In this document: positions 21,501-28,661 of the stretch, piece by piece | Numbering within the stretch: position 1 is the stretch's first letter | How the letters are laid out: every line of letters begins with the position of its first letter | Source of the DNA: Cymbomonas tetramitiformis | Lineage: Eukaryota > Chlorophyta > Pyramimonadophyceae > Pyramimonadales > Pyramimonadaceae | Length of the DNA: 38,809 bases | Assembly (NCBI GenBank): GCA_001247695.2 | Contig: LGRX02035216.1 | Span: 1 to 38,809, forward strand | Direction: 5' to 3' | Translations under genes and position numbers: made by a program | Notes under the pieces: model-generated | The model's input: only the letters and a program-made list of their open reading frames with translations | Told to the model about the DNA's origin: nothing | Databases searched by the model: none

Positions 21501-24500
21501 NNNNNNNNNNNNNNNNNNNNNNNNNNNNNNNNNNNNNNNNNNNNNNNNNNNNNNNNNNNNNNNNNNNNNNNNNNNNNNNNNNNNNNNNNNNNNNNNNNNN
21601 NNNNNNNNNNNNNNNNNNNNNNNNNNNNNNNNNNNNNNNNNNNNNNNNNNNNNNNNNNNNNNNNNNNNNNNNNNNNNNNNNNNNNNNNNNNNNNNNNNNN
21701 NNNNNNNNNNNNNNNNNNNNNNNNNNNNNNNNNNNNNNNNNNNNNNNNNNNNNNNNNNNNNNNNNNNNNNNNNNNNNNNNNNNNNNNNNNNNNNNNNNNN
21801 NNNNNNNNNNNNNNNNNNNNNNNNNNNNNNNNNNNNNNNNNNNNNNNNNNNNNNNNNNNNNNNNNNNNNNNNNNNNNNNNNNNNNNNNNNNNNNNNNNNN
21901 NNNNNNNNNNNNNNNNNNNNNNNNNNNNNNNNNNNNNNNNNNNNNNNNNGGAGGGCAGTGATAGCATTGGCAGTGATAGCATTTGATGTCTCTAAGGCGC
22001 GATCTCTGTGCGATGGCGCTCTCTAAGCCCTGGCCCTCGTCCAGCTTGTACCATTTCTCAGCATAATCAACGGTGGTGATAATGAGCCCCGCGTCACCGA
22101 CAATGTACCCTGCTCCACCAGTCATGTCCGGGAGGGTGCAGAGAAGGGAGGCACAGATTGCCGGGTCAGAAGGGGAAGGCGTATGCCAGCAAAACAGTTT
22201 CTCAAACCGCTTTGGGTCAGGAGGGGGGAGCTTTGCGGCTTCTTCGTTCTGCTAGACACCGGAATTGAGCGTGTCAACAAAACCATTCACGCGCTTGCAC
22301 GGTGAGTGATGGAGCCATTCAAAGGTAGCACCCCCCAGACTCTCGACACGGGAAGTTCTGCTCGACAAGGAACAAGAGCCGAATGTGACCTTCGTCAATC
22401 TGGGCCGTCCATAAGCTGATGCAAGTCCGCATTCATTGTGGCAAACGGCGATACGAAACAGCCTGTATCCCTTCACTCCCAACGTGCTGTCGCCGAAGAG
22501 TTGGTGTGTCGGAGGCGGGCTACACCGCCGTGCCTGCCGGGCCGTACACTCCGACACTCTGCCAGAGCGGAGCTTCACGGGTGAACCTGCTTGGTCCGGT
22601 TGCCGGACGCATGCGAGGCACGCGCACACCTGCCTCCGCCTCACTTGGACAGAGGCAGATCCGCGATCCAAACAGAGATCCACCAGCTTTAGGGTTTGAG
22701 GTGAGCCCTCAACGAACGCCTTCTCCGCAACCTGTGAAAAACACTGTGACCGCACCTGTGTGATTAATGGGGAAATCTAGGCCGTACAGGTGCTTGTCGG
22801 TGCCGGACTCCACGGCGTGCCACGAGTCTCCGCCGTCTTCGGTCTTCAACACGATGCCCTCCTCCCCGCACACGTACGCCAGCAAGGGCGACACCGCCTG
22901 CGCATGCCAGCAACCCAGTCCGCTGCTCGGTGCGACCCTCGCTTGAGCGCTGCACGCCGGGCGAGACGGCACCGCGAGAGCTGCATGCTCATGGCAGTGA
23001 CTACCCCTACTCTGCTCAAGCACCCAGGACGAAAATTCCGTTTGGTCACATGCACCCCCTTGCCTCTCGCCTTCTCCTGGGATCTTCGGGGTCACAGCAG
23101 GCTATGCAGGTGACTGTCTGGGGGCAAGGGGGGGGAGGTTGATGGCTGCATGCAGAGGGTCTCGCCAGGCAGGCTGCGCAAGGAGGCCAGCAAGGGAGGG
23201 ACGAGAGGGGGGTTGATGGCTGCGTGCAGGGTCTCGCCAGGCCAGCTGCGCAAGGAGGCCAGCAAGGGAGGGGGCAGGAGGCAGGGGGGGTTGATGGTTG
23301 CATGCAGAGGGTCTCGCCAGGCCAGCTGCTGAGGCCAGCAAGGGAGGGACAGAGGGGGGTTGATGGTTGCTGCAGAGAGGGTCTCGCAGGCCAGCTGCGC
23401 AAGGAGGCCAGCAAGGAGGGACAGAGGGGGGTTGATGGTTGCATGCAGAGGGTCTCGCCAGGCCAGCTGCGCAAGGAGGCCAGCAAGGGAGGGACAGGGG
23501 GCACCTGAACTGCGGTTAGCGTCAGAAATGGGATCCGTGCGAGGAGGGAAGGCTTGGCCAGGAACTGCAGGTTGGCCTGTAAGAACCACGTGGCGCCGCC
23601 GTCCACCGTCTTAGCTATGGTGCCGGAGGTGCCAACGACCCAGCCGGTGCGGTAGTCGCAGGAGTAGGGCCAGTAGCCGGGGCGATAGTCGGCGCGGACG
23701 TGGCACTCCTCCTCCACGAAGCTGCGGCGAACCCCCCTCTCCCCACCGGAGGTGACTTGTGCCAACAGCGACTGTAGGGCTCCTGCCAGCTCCTGAGAAA
23801 ATTCCCTTAGAACACATGCTTGCTAATTGGGAATGTGGCTCAAAAGCAGACTGCCTGGCCCCCAACCGACTCTCTGCGGGCAGCTCCCACCCTTTAGGCC
23901 ACGTCACCCTGGATTTGACACTTCTGTACGCCACTGACCCTTTCCGACGTCGCCCGAGCAGCTTGAGGTCTCTGACGGCGAAGAGCCAAACTGGCAAAAG
24001 CTAAGGTTCGTACTATAATATCGACATCGGCATGTGACGGCGAAGAGCCAAACTGGCAAGAGCTAAGGTGCGTACTATAATATCGACATCGGCAAGTGAC
24101 AACGAAGAGCCTAACTCGCAAGAGCTAAGGTTCGTACTATAATATCGACATCGGCAAGTGACAACGCAGAGCCAAACTGGCAAGAGCTAAGGTTCGTACT
24201 ATGATATCGACATCGGCAAGTGACAACGAAGAGCCAAACTGGCAAGAGCTAAGGTGTGTACTATAATATCAACATCGGCATGTGCGCCACCACATGTGCT
24301 CACCAAAGCCGTTCCATTCGGTCAAGTTCCCGAGTTCTTAGCCCTGGCCCGCATTCACCTGGCCCCGTGCCTTGGCGCCCTTGCCCTGGACGCCCCCGCA
24401 TCTGGCTCCGCCCCTGGCCCGTTCACCTGGCCCCGTGCCTTGGCGCCCTTGCCTGGACGCCCCGCATCTGGCTCCGCCCCTGGCCATTCACCTGGCCCCG

Positions 24501-25111
24501 TGCCTTGGCGCCTTGCCCTGGACGCCCCGCATCTGGCTCCGCCCCTGGCCACGCTCACCTGGCCCCGTGCCTTGGCGCCCTTGCCCTGGATGCCGCCATA
24601 TCTGGCTCCGCCCCTGGCCCGCATTCACCTGGCCCCGTGCCTTGGCGCCTTGCCCTGGACGCCCGCATCTGGCTCCACCCCTGGCCCGCATTCACCTGGC
24701 CCCGTGCCTTGGCGCCCTTGCCCTGGGCGCCCCGCATCTGGCTCCACCCCTGGCCCGCATTCACCTGGCCTCGGCCCCTGGTCCTTGCCCTAGAGTCCCC
24801 CCGCATCTCGCTCCAGCCCTGCACCCCATGCCCTGGAGTTCCCCCGCATCTGGTCCAGGCCCCTGCCTTTGGACGCGCCGACTCACCCGGCGCGGGCAGA
24901 CAAAGGTCACGTCTCTCACCCGGCGCGGGCGGACAAAGGTCGCGTCTCTCACCTCACTCCGCGCCAGTCAAGGGTTGCCGACTTCCGCAGCTGGCTGGGC
25001 TTAGGCTGCCACGTGGCGCCGCTGTCTGTGCTCTTGAGGATCGTATCATCATCGCCCACCGCCCAAGCCGCAGGCACACCCCCCTGCGGTTGGTTGTCCC
25101 AGTCCCGCACT
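12292..25111 (-). CDS. Multi-exon cell-surface-type protein: YCF48-like propeller + Pro-rich + LamG + TM
   Basis: Gene model rebuilt by eye from 15 exons on the - strand (listed separately), all flanked by GT/AG sites. Splice phases agree at every junction outside the gap at 21,245-21,949. In order the product has: six or seven BNR/YCF48-type repeats, mostly one per exon (signature VGxxGTIxxTxDGGxxW); a Pro-rich insert within the propeller; a Pro-rich linker; a LamG/concanavalin-like domain over four exons; a ~100-residue Pro-rich stalk; an Asp-rich linker; one TM helix; and a tail of about 60 residues. YCF48/HCF136 proteins are seven-bladed propellers acting in photosystem II assembly, but the LamG domain, Hyp-type stalk and C-terminal TM point to the cell surface or an endomembrane instead. 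The start exon and any signal peptide were not found; they should lie above 25,111. Confidence 0.75.
13071..13259 (-). CDS. Exon 14: Ser/Pro and Asp-rich linker
   Basis: Acceptor GCCACAG, phase 1. Encodes SNTSSSPPGSPTPVPSPP, a segment with NST and NTS glycosylation sequons, and ends in six Asp residues before a GATG|GTAAGA donor, phase 1. Confidence 0.7.
13472..13762. repeat. 39-bp minisatellite (intron 13-14)
   Basis: About seven copies of a unit containing GGCTGGCAGGGCATCCCA, with few substitutions and short deletions. Because 39 is a multiple of 3, it produces long spurious ORFs on both strands. Confidence 0.9.
14308..15257. repeat. 38-bp minisatellite (intron 13-14)
   Basis: About 25 copies of a unit containing AAGTGATCTGCTCCTTGGGC. 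The first and last blocks are almost identical to each other while the middle is degenerate with many indels, so the outer blocks look recently amplified or duplicated. Confidence 0.9.
15408..15758 (-). CDS. Exon 13: Pro-rich stalk
   Basis: Acceptor CTGTTCAG, phase 1; joins exon 12 as VWEFGAPELSGWHPYS. About 100 residues of PPPPSPPNPPPPP-type sequence with Tyr and Ser follow, then a Ser/Pro repeat (SSPPSSPPPSPSS). This resembles hydroxyproline-rich wall glycoproteins of green algae. Donor CTTG|GTATAA, phase 1. Confidence 0.75.
16484..16681 (-). CDS. Exon 12: end of LamG and following strand
   Basis: Acceptor CAAGCTAG, phase 1. Reads AEMLLWGRLLDSYELMR (the usual 'regulatory strand' end of a LamG domain), then LYGLEDGAGDRAVDQTL and LLNGPVWEF. 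Donor TTTG|GTGAGA, phase 1. The intron before it holds a minisatellite. Confidence 0.8.
16728..17042. repeat. ~38-bp minisatellite (intron 11-12)
   Basis: About eight copies of a unit containing AACCTCAGGCCGCCTCCAGG with variable tails; ends about 45 bp from exon 12. Confidence 0.85.
17553..17716 (-). CDS. Exon 11: LamG, third part
   Basis: Acceptor GTGCGCAG, phase 2. Encodes AWGSLFIDGNRLEQLG, then DDVWCHVHLETIEPF and DDLNLMS, matching the FIDG and WxHVxxT strands of LamG domains. Donor GTCCG|GTGCGC, phase 1. Confidence 0.8.
17976..18085 (-). CDS. Exon 10: LamG, second part
   Basis: Acceptor GTGGCACAG, phase 0; reads GISLWLWRDSQQPE, then HFLVDGRYGSPEAYLSS. The donor is TCCGG|GTGCGC, phase 2. 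Joined to exon 9 it gives LPEIMHIQGISLWLWR, as expected for a LamG sheet. Confidence 0.75.
18714..19051 (-). CDS. Exon 9: Pro-rich linker and start of LamG domain
   Basis: Acceptor GGCTGAAGAG, phase 1, chosen because it alone keeps the LamG frame; CTCAG at 19,023 would be out of phase. A low-complexity Pro/Ser/His linker of about 80 residues leads to YFLNFDGVDDYLYLPEI, a typical LamG first strand. Donor CCAG|GTCCCA, phase 0. Confidence 0.65.
19455..19563 (-). CDS. Exon 8: seventh, divergent propeller repeat
   Basis: Acceptor TTTGGGCGCAG preceded by a T-rich tract; donor CCAAG|GTGCTT, phase 1. Encodes DGSLYALGHLEGMTGG and ends QYGQVWSFQ. The DGSLYALG start fits a propeller strand, but the T-D-G-W signature is weaker than in the other exons. 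Confidence 0.65.
19603..19743. repeat. 28-bp minisatellite (intron 7-8)
   Basis: Five copies of a unit containing CACCTTCGCCAGGTCTGGCC, nearly perfect. On the gene strand each unit contains GCGAAG|GTGAC, a donor-like sequence. Confidence 0.9.
20022..20111 (-). CDS. Exon 7: sixth propeller repeat
   Basis: Exactly 30 codons, phase 0 at both ends. Acceptor CATCTAG, donor CAG|GTGAGT. Reads CVVGTQVGEGGATCYSNNHG then VTWREQ, a variant repeat. Confidence 0.7.
20333..20445 (-). CDS. Exon 6: remainder of fifth repeat
   Basis: Acceptor CACGCAG, phase 1. Splicing to exon 5 creates WAVGEAGTVLATQDSGQRW, a near-perfect YCF48-type repeat that neither exon contains alone. This is the strongest single proof of the gene model. 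Ends REGFL before a CTG|GTGAGG donor, phase 0. Confidence 0.85.
20590..21105. repeat. 57-bp minisatellite (intron 5-6)
   Basis: About nine copies of a unit containing CGACCACGTGGCAGTGCTTA with only one or two substitutions per copy, starting about 25 bp inside the intron. The 57-bp unit gives open frames of 19-residue repeats on both strands, which are not genes. Confidence 0.9.
21130..21244 (-). CDS. Exon 5: Pro-rich insert and start of fifth repeat
   Basis: Begins inside the gap. Encodes PPLSPPSPPQPPHPPEP, then MVPWPYLCCWAVGEA and a strong GGCAG|GTAAGT donor, phase 1. The Pro-rich run interrupts the propeller between repeats. Confidence 0.75.
21245..21949. other. Assembly gap (705 N)
   Basis: Unknown bases between exons 4 and 5. 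The right edge carries a tandem copy of an ~18-bp unit containing GGCAGTGATAGCATT, and the left edge is proline-codon repeat, so the gap probably spans repeats that could not be assembled. Confidence 0.95.
21950..22109 (-). CDS. Exon 4: fourth YCF48-like repeat, running into the gap
   Basis: Acceptor GGAGCAG at 22,110-22,111, phase 1. Joined to exon 3 it reads FPINHTGYIVGDAG, restoring the repeat GYIVGDAGLIITTVDYAEKW. No GT donor follows before the assembly gap, so the 3' boundary is unknown; the last ~60 nt before the gap may already be intron or repeat. Confidence 0.65.
22756..22897 (-). CDS. Exon 3: third YCF48-like repeat
   Basis: Acceptor ATGCGCAG, phase 0. Repeat AYVCGEEGIVLKTEDGGDSW, then LYGLDFPINHT and a CAG|GTGCGG donor in phase 1. 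Length 142 nt, consistent with both phases. Confidence 0.8.
23131..23505. repeat. ~74-bp minisatellite (intron 2-3)
   Basis: About five copies of a unit containing GGTCTCGCCAGGCCAGCTGC. On the gene strand the array starts within a few bases of the exon 2 donor. Confidence 0.85.
23505..23721 (-). CDS. Exon 2: second YCF48-like repeat
   Basis: Acceptor GCCGCAG then CTTCGTGG, in phase 2. Joining to exon 1 gives LDWRGVSFVEEECHV, the expected strand leading into the repeat WVVGTSGTIAKTVDGGATW. The donor is CAG|GTGCCC, phase 0. A minisatellite begins within a few bases of this donor. Confidence 0.75.
23993..24283. repeat. ~61-bp minisatellite (intron 1-2)
   Basis: Five copies of a unit containing TACTATAATATCGACATCGG; AT-richer than the surrounding arrays. 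Confidence 0.9.
24345..24790. repeat. ~68-bp minisatellite (intron 1-2)
   Basis: About seven copies of a unit containing CACCTGGCCCCGTGCCTTGG, with single-base indels that shift the apparent ORFs between copies. Confidence 0.85.
24884..24955. repeat. 33-bp repeat copying the exon 1 donor
   Basis: Two and a half copies. On the gene strand each carries GGTGAGAGACG or GGTGAGTC, so the real donor at 24,952 is followed by two more donor-like sites at 33-bp spacing. Confidence 0.75.
24953..25111 (-). CDS. Exon 1 of model: first YCF48-like repeat
   Basis: Contains AWAVGDDDTILKSTDSGATW, a clean BNR/YCF48 repeat, and ends LDWRGV before a GTGAG|GTGAGA donor (phase 2). The acceptor is GAGCAG near 25,112; a start three bases earlier is equally possible. 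More 5' coding sequence is likely (a fragment reading YDGWTLRNAW lies at about 25,140-25,190) but could not be joined with confidence. Confidence 0.7.
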
Positions 25112-25114
25112 CTG

Positions 25115-26706
25115 CTCCCCCGCACCTCCTCACACACAACTTAGCTCGAGGCACCAGGCATTGCGGAGCGTCCAGCCATCGTAGTCCTCTTTTCCGACTT
25201 GGATGCTAGCCTCCGCTTACCCAGGACTCTCCAACGCACGACTTTCGGCGGCGCGAGTTACAAAGTGGGCTGTCTGGCAACTCCTACATCGGAGAAAGAG
25301 AGCTGCAAGTGGCGTGTGAATAGCTTCAGCGGAATCGTGGTCCGCCCACCCAACTCGGTGCAAGCCTAGTGCACAATAACTGGTAAGCGGTCAACCCTTC
25401 ACAGTACAGCAGAGCATGGGTTGCACGTGACGTGACACTACATCTGGTATGCGAGCGTCAAACAGCGCGGGAATTCGAGCGGAACGAAAACCACGAGGGC
25501 ATGCCGGCAGTAACCATGCGTGCGCGCAACACCAGTGTTCCAACGCAGACCATAATCTGGGTTCTCGGGAGTAAGAGTTCCATGATGGCAGACCACCCCG
25601 ACAGCTTTATATAGGCTAGAACATTTCTATGTGGCGCGAGATATAGGAATGACATTTAGCCGGGCCATCGCCCAAAAGAAAAACACGGACTGGAGCTGTG
25701 AGAGTGCGCCCCGAACATCAAGCAGCGCCTTGGCCCAAAGACAGCATTCCGGTACGCATACACACTTGACGAGGAATGGTCTGATAGGAACCCATGAAGG
25801 TGCACTCTCCCCATGGCAGTTGGAAAACGTACACGAGTTGAGCAAAACAGTAACATTCAGGATTTTGAAGTGTGCGTCGTTGACTAGAGTAAATATGAAG
25901 AACGTAGCGAAAAGTCGCATTCGCGACTCGAGAGAGAGATGCTGCTCAAACAAAAACGGGAAGAAAGCCGCTCTAACACCGAACGACCCGGAGAGAAAGA
26001 CCACTGCACTTATCAGCCATCGTAACAGTCCGAAGGTTTCGAAAGAAAGTAAACTAAGGCAACGCTTACATAGATTCCCACGTGACAATTCCAGCGTGCA
26101 GATCCTTCGTCGTTCCACTAGACTCTTCAACCCATCCCGTCATTGAAGGAGTCCAATTGTTTTCTTCGGATAGATTTCTCGGGCACCAAAATGCTAAGAT
26201 AAGCGCTGCTCGAGCGAAGGCGACGAAACGCAGTCCCTCCCAGCCGCGCATCTGTGTGGTGTGTAGAGAAGCAAGATGAAGATGTAAGCCAGAGGAAAAC
26301 TCCTCGATAAGACGTACACTGCGACTGATATTCGGAACCTGAGGTCACCACTAACCCATTTGAACACTCGAATTACTCAGCTTCTTGCAGGTTATCTTTT
26401 ACGCCTGTACGTAATGCATGGACCCAAGACTTCGGTCTCTTCCTCATGCCTCTTGACCTCGAGGCACAGCAGTACTGTGCAATTTGGCAGTGAGGCGAGA
26501 TTGTCACCAGGACAGTGTATGTGTTTCCCCGATTACGATATCATTAGGCTTTTCCCATTCAATATCAGACTTACATTACCCGTTTGCTCTGGGTGGTTTC
26601 AGGTTTGTACTGCACAGCTTGCTGTTCTCTTTTCTCTATTTTCCCCCCTCCCGTTCCGCAACGCGCAAGTCCGCATGGATGCAGGACCGAGGACGGGAGC
26701 TGAGCT
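25115..26706. other. No supported gene
   Basis: Stretch between exon 1 of the large gene and the retrotransposon. It should contain the missing 5' exon(s), but I could not pick one. Two overlapping ORFs of 167 and 171 codons on opposite strands (about 25,627-26,146) start at non-ATG codons and resemble no family. Confidence 0.4.
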
Positions 26707-26847
26707 ACAGTGATACTGTTGATCCTGCGGATTCCCCGTAAATCGGATGACCGCCCAGTCACCTTGTCCGATCCGCTCCCGTTGGGTAGGAATGGCGAGA
26801 AAAAGAGCGGAAAGTAAGGCGAAGCAGCAAGGCAGCACTCCAGCGTC
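26707..26847 (-). repeat. Split direct repeat B2 (3' terminus)
   Basis: Matches 27,137-27,277 over 141 bp with two substitutions. Ends at the element/flank junction in ACAG. Confidence 0.9.
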
Positions 26848-26896
26848 AGATCGGAGCCTGAGTTGGAGAACCCATTTTTAAGGGTGGGCGGGCAGG

Positions 26897-27140
26897 GAAG
26901 AAAAATTGCGTTAGGAAACGAAGAAGAAAGACGCAGCAATCGTCAGCAGGTAGGAAAAGTGAAGTATTTTCACCAATTTCCGACTTAAGAGCGACACTCT
27001 GCGACACTTGGACTACGAAGCTGGAGGTGAACCGCCACTTCGCGATTCTTCATTTCCGCGATCCGAGGAGTGAGATCGGACGATCCGTCTCCTGAATGAC
27101 GGTCATCACTGATGACGGAAGGAAAGTCGGCGATCAACAG
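26897..27140 (-). repeat. Split direct repeat A2
   Basis: Matches 36,476-36,719 over 244 bp with two substitutions. Confidence 0.9.
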
Positions 27141-27154
27141 TGATACTGTTGATC
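27132..27154. promoter_or_regulatory. Palindromic recombinase core site at the A2/B1 junction
   Basis: Perfect 10-bp arms GATCAACAGT and ACTGTTGATC flank a 3-bp spacer GAT. Each outer end of the element carries one half: 36,711-36,719 and 26,707-26,724. This is the layout expected for the crossover site used by the element's tyrosine recombinase on a circular intermediate. Confidence 0.7.
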
Positions 27155-27277
27155 CTGCGGATTCCCCGTAAATCGGATGACCGCCCAGTCACCTTGTCCG
27201 ATCCGCTCCCGTTGGGTAGGAATGGCGAGAAAAAGAGCGGAAAGTAAGGCGAAGCAACAAGGCACCACTCCAGCGTC
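27137..27277 (-). repeat. Split direct repeat B1
   Basis: Internal copy of B, abutting A2 and overlapping it by the shared ACAG. Confidence 0.9.
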
Positions 27278-27369
27278 GCCTCTCCGCCAACACTCACAAC
27301 CCCCGCCTCTTGACGCCTTTTCACCCCAACTCTCAAACTCGAGCCAACAGAAATTAATAATCAAATTAC

Positions 27370-28557
27370 TCATACAAATACCCGCACGAATGATTGTGCC
27401 GCATTCAGCTCCATGTATTCTTTCGTCGAGACTTTCTCTACCTGCCTTGAGGATGACATTCCCAAGACTTGCCACACTTTCATATAATGTCTAGCAATCC
27501 TCTCTGTTTTCCAATACGCCTGTCCCATAACCTGCTGCAGGTCGGCTCCTTCAAGGAAAAGTTCAATTGCTCCCGCTGTCCGAATGCTGAAGAATGTTTC
27601 CCCATTGAACAGCCCCGCTTTTTGCAACCAGTATTTGAGGTCTGAATTCATCTGCTTCCTGGAAATCGGACTATTTTCCACTTTGCCAGACCTGACTGGT
27701 CTGAACAAGAATCCTTGTGCAAGGTTCAGACCCAAAATTTTCATCACTTGGAGGTAGTCCTCCAACGCTGAGATGGGGCATTTAGATTTATCAGGGAGTC
27801 TTTTGATTCCGAAAACGTGTTCATCGCCCGAACGGAGTGTCTTCCCCCACTGGTAGTTGAAGAGAAAACCGGAGTTATCGGGAAATCTTATGATCCCTTC
27901 CACCCTTGTGGCGCCCAGCTCCGCCGGTCTCTTCAGAGCGTATAAGTCCATCAGGATCATTGCCTTACATCTAAGAGTGATGAACAAAAGTATCCAATCT
28001 TGTGTCGAGGCAAAACCAGCTGCCTCTGCGTTCATGTGAATCACTAGCTTGTCGATCGTACAACTGAAAAGTGGTGTTGCCTGATTTGGGGTGATTCTTG
28101 CTTGCAACTGTTCATTCCTGGTCATCGTTTCATAGACCTTAACCACCCTACCTGTGCACGGGTTGTCCGACCCGCCCCTTCCGAAATCCTGGAAGGCACT
28201 AGAGAGTCTGCCGATAAGGGAATTCACCGAACTTGCGGCTTGCCTGACTGGGCAACTACATCTTCCCAGTTGAGGGCACGTGGCCGAATGAACGTTAGTC
28301 TTACCGAACTGTTCCAAGTAAATAAGATACCATAAGATGTGTTGCGCTGTACACGAATCCAATGATTCTGGTGGGGTCATGCAAGCCAGGAATTCCCCGA
28401 GGGCCCGCAAATTTCGGAGTTTGGCCGATTGGTACACATCCCTGGCCCTTGCTTCCTGAAGCTCCTTCGTTCTTAGATGTATGGCGGCCCAGTCAGGGGA
28501 TTTTCTCAACAGGCTCTTGCCACCACCCTGTATCCTCAAAATTTTCCCCTTCCCCAA
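27370..28557 (-). CDS. Tyrosine recombinase (YR) of the PAT-like element
   Basis: An open frame of 395 codons, last ORF of the element. C-terminal half shows the tyrosine recombinase fold signature: R210 in LYALKRPAEL, K239 near the beta-hairpin, R326 in FFSIRTAGA, W349 in GQAYWK and nucleophile Y358 in IARHYM. The first His of the HxxR motif is replaced by F323, while the second H/W position is Trp. The N-terminal half has a CxxxC/H-rich patch (CPQLGRCSCP, residues 94-103). The frame begins with TTG and has no ATG before residue 60, so translation probably starts from a spliced upstream exon; an acceptor-like GGATACAG lies near residue 10. Function: integration of the circular DNA form. The catalytic residues other than His look intact. 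Confidence 0.85.
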   Translation of the reverse strand: MGKGKILRIQGGGKSLLRKSPDWAAIHLRTKELQEARARDVYQSAKLRNLRALGEFLACMTPPESLDSCTAQHILWYLIYLEQFGKTNVHSATCPQLGRCSCPVRQAASSVNSLIGRLSSAFQDFGRGGSDNPCTGRVVKVYETMTRNEQLQARITPNQATPLFSCTIDKLVIHMNAEAAGFASTQDWILLFITLRCKAMILMDLYALKRPAELGATRVEGIIRFPDNSGFLFNYQWGKTLRSGDEHVFGIKRLPDKSKCPISALEDYLQVMKILGLNLAQGFLFRPVRSGKVENSPISRKQMNSDLKYWLQKAGLFNGETFFSIRTAGAIELFLEGADLQQVMGQAYWKTERIARHYMKVWQVLGMSSSRQVEKVSTKEYMELNAAQSFVRVFV

Positions 28558-28661
28558 AAGTTACAGGCGTTCAACAATTTATTTTCCAGGGTAAACGGAT
28601 TACTATGGGAGGCTTATTAATATATCACATGAATTTTGTGTTTTTGGAATACGAAGTGTTT

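Noticed and set aside
20517..22026. Long ORFs on both strands over the 57-bp repeat and the N gap
   Set aside because: The unit length is a multiple of three, so frames stay open by repetition, and runs of N were read as open codons. The region is intron 5 plus the gap.
22252..22755. 167-codon - strand ORF between exons 3 and 4
   Set aside because: Splicing exon 3 directly to 22,109 restores a propeller repeat in phase, so this is intron.
24256..25209. 317-codon + strand ORF rich in Pro and Trp
   Set aside because: Made by the 68-bp array; copies shift frame between units, and the true coding signal (exon 1) is on the other strand.
25627..26146. Overlapping ORFs of 167 (-) and 171 (+) codons
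   Set aside because: Both begin at non-ATG codons, overlap almost fully and show no domain; a hydrophobic part of the - strand frame could mimic a signal exon but no splice sites support it.
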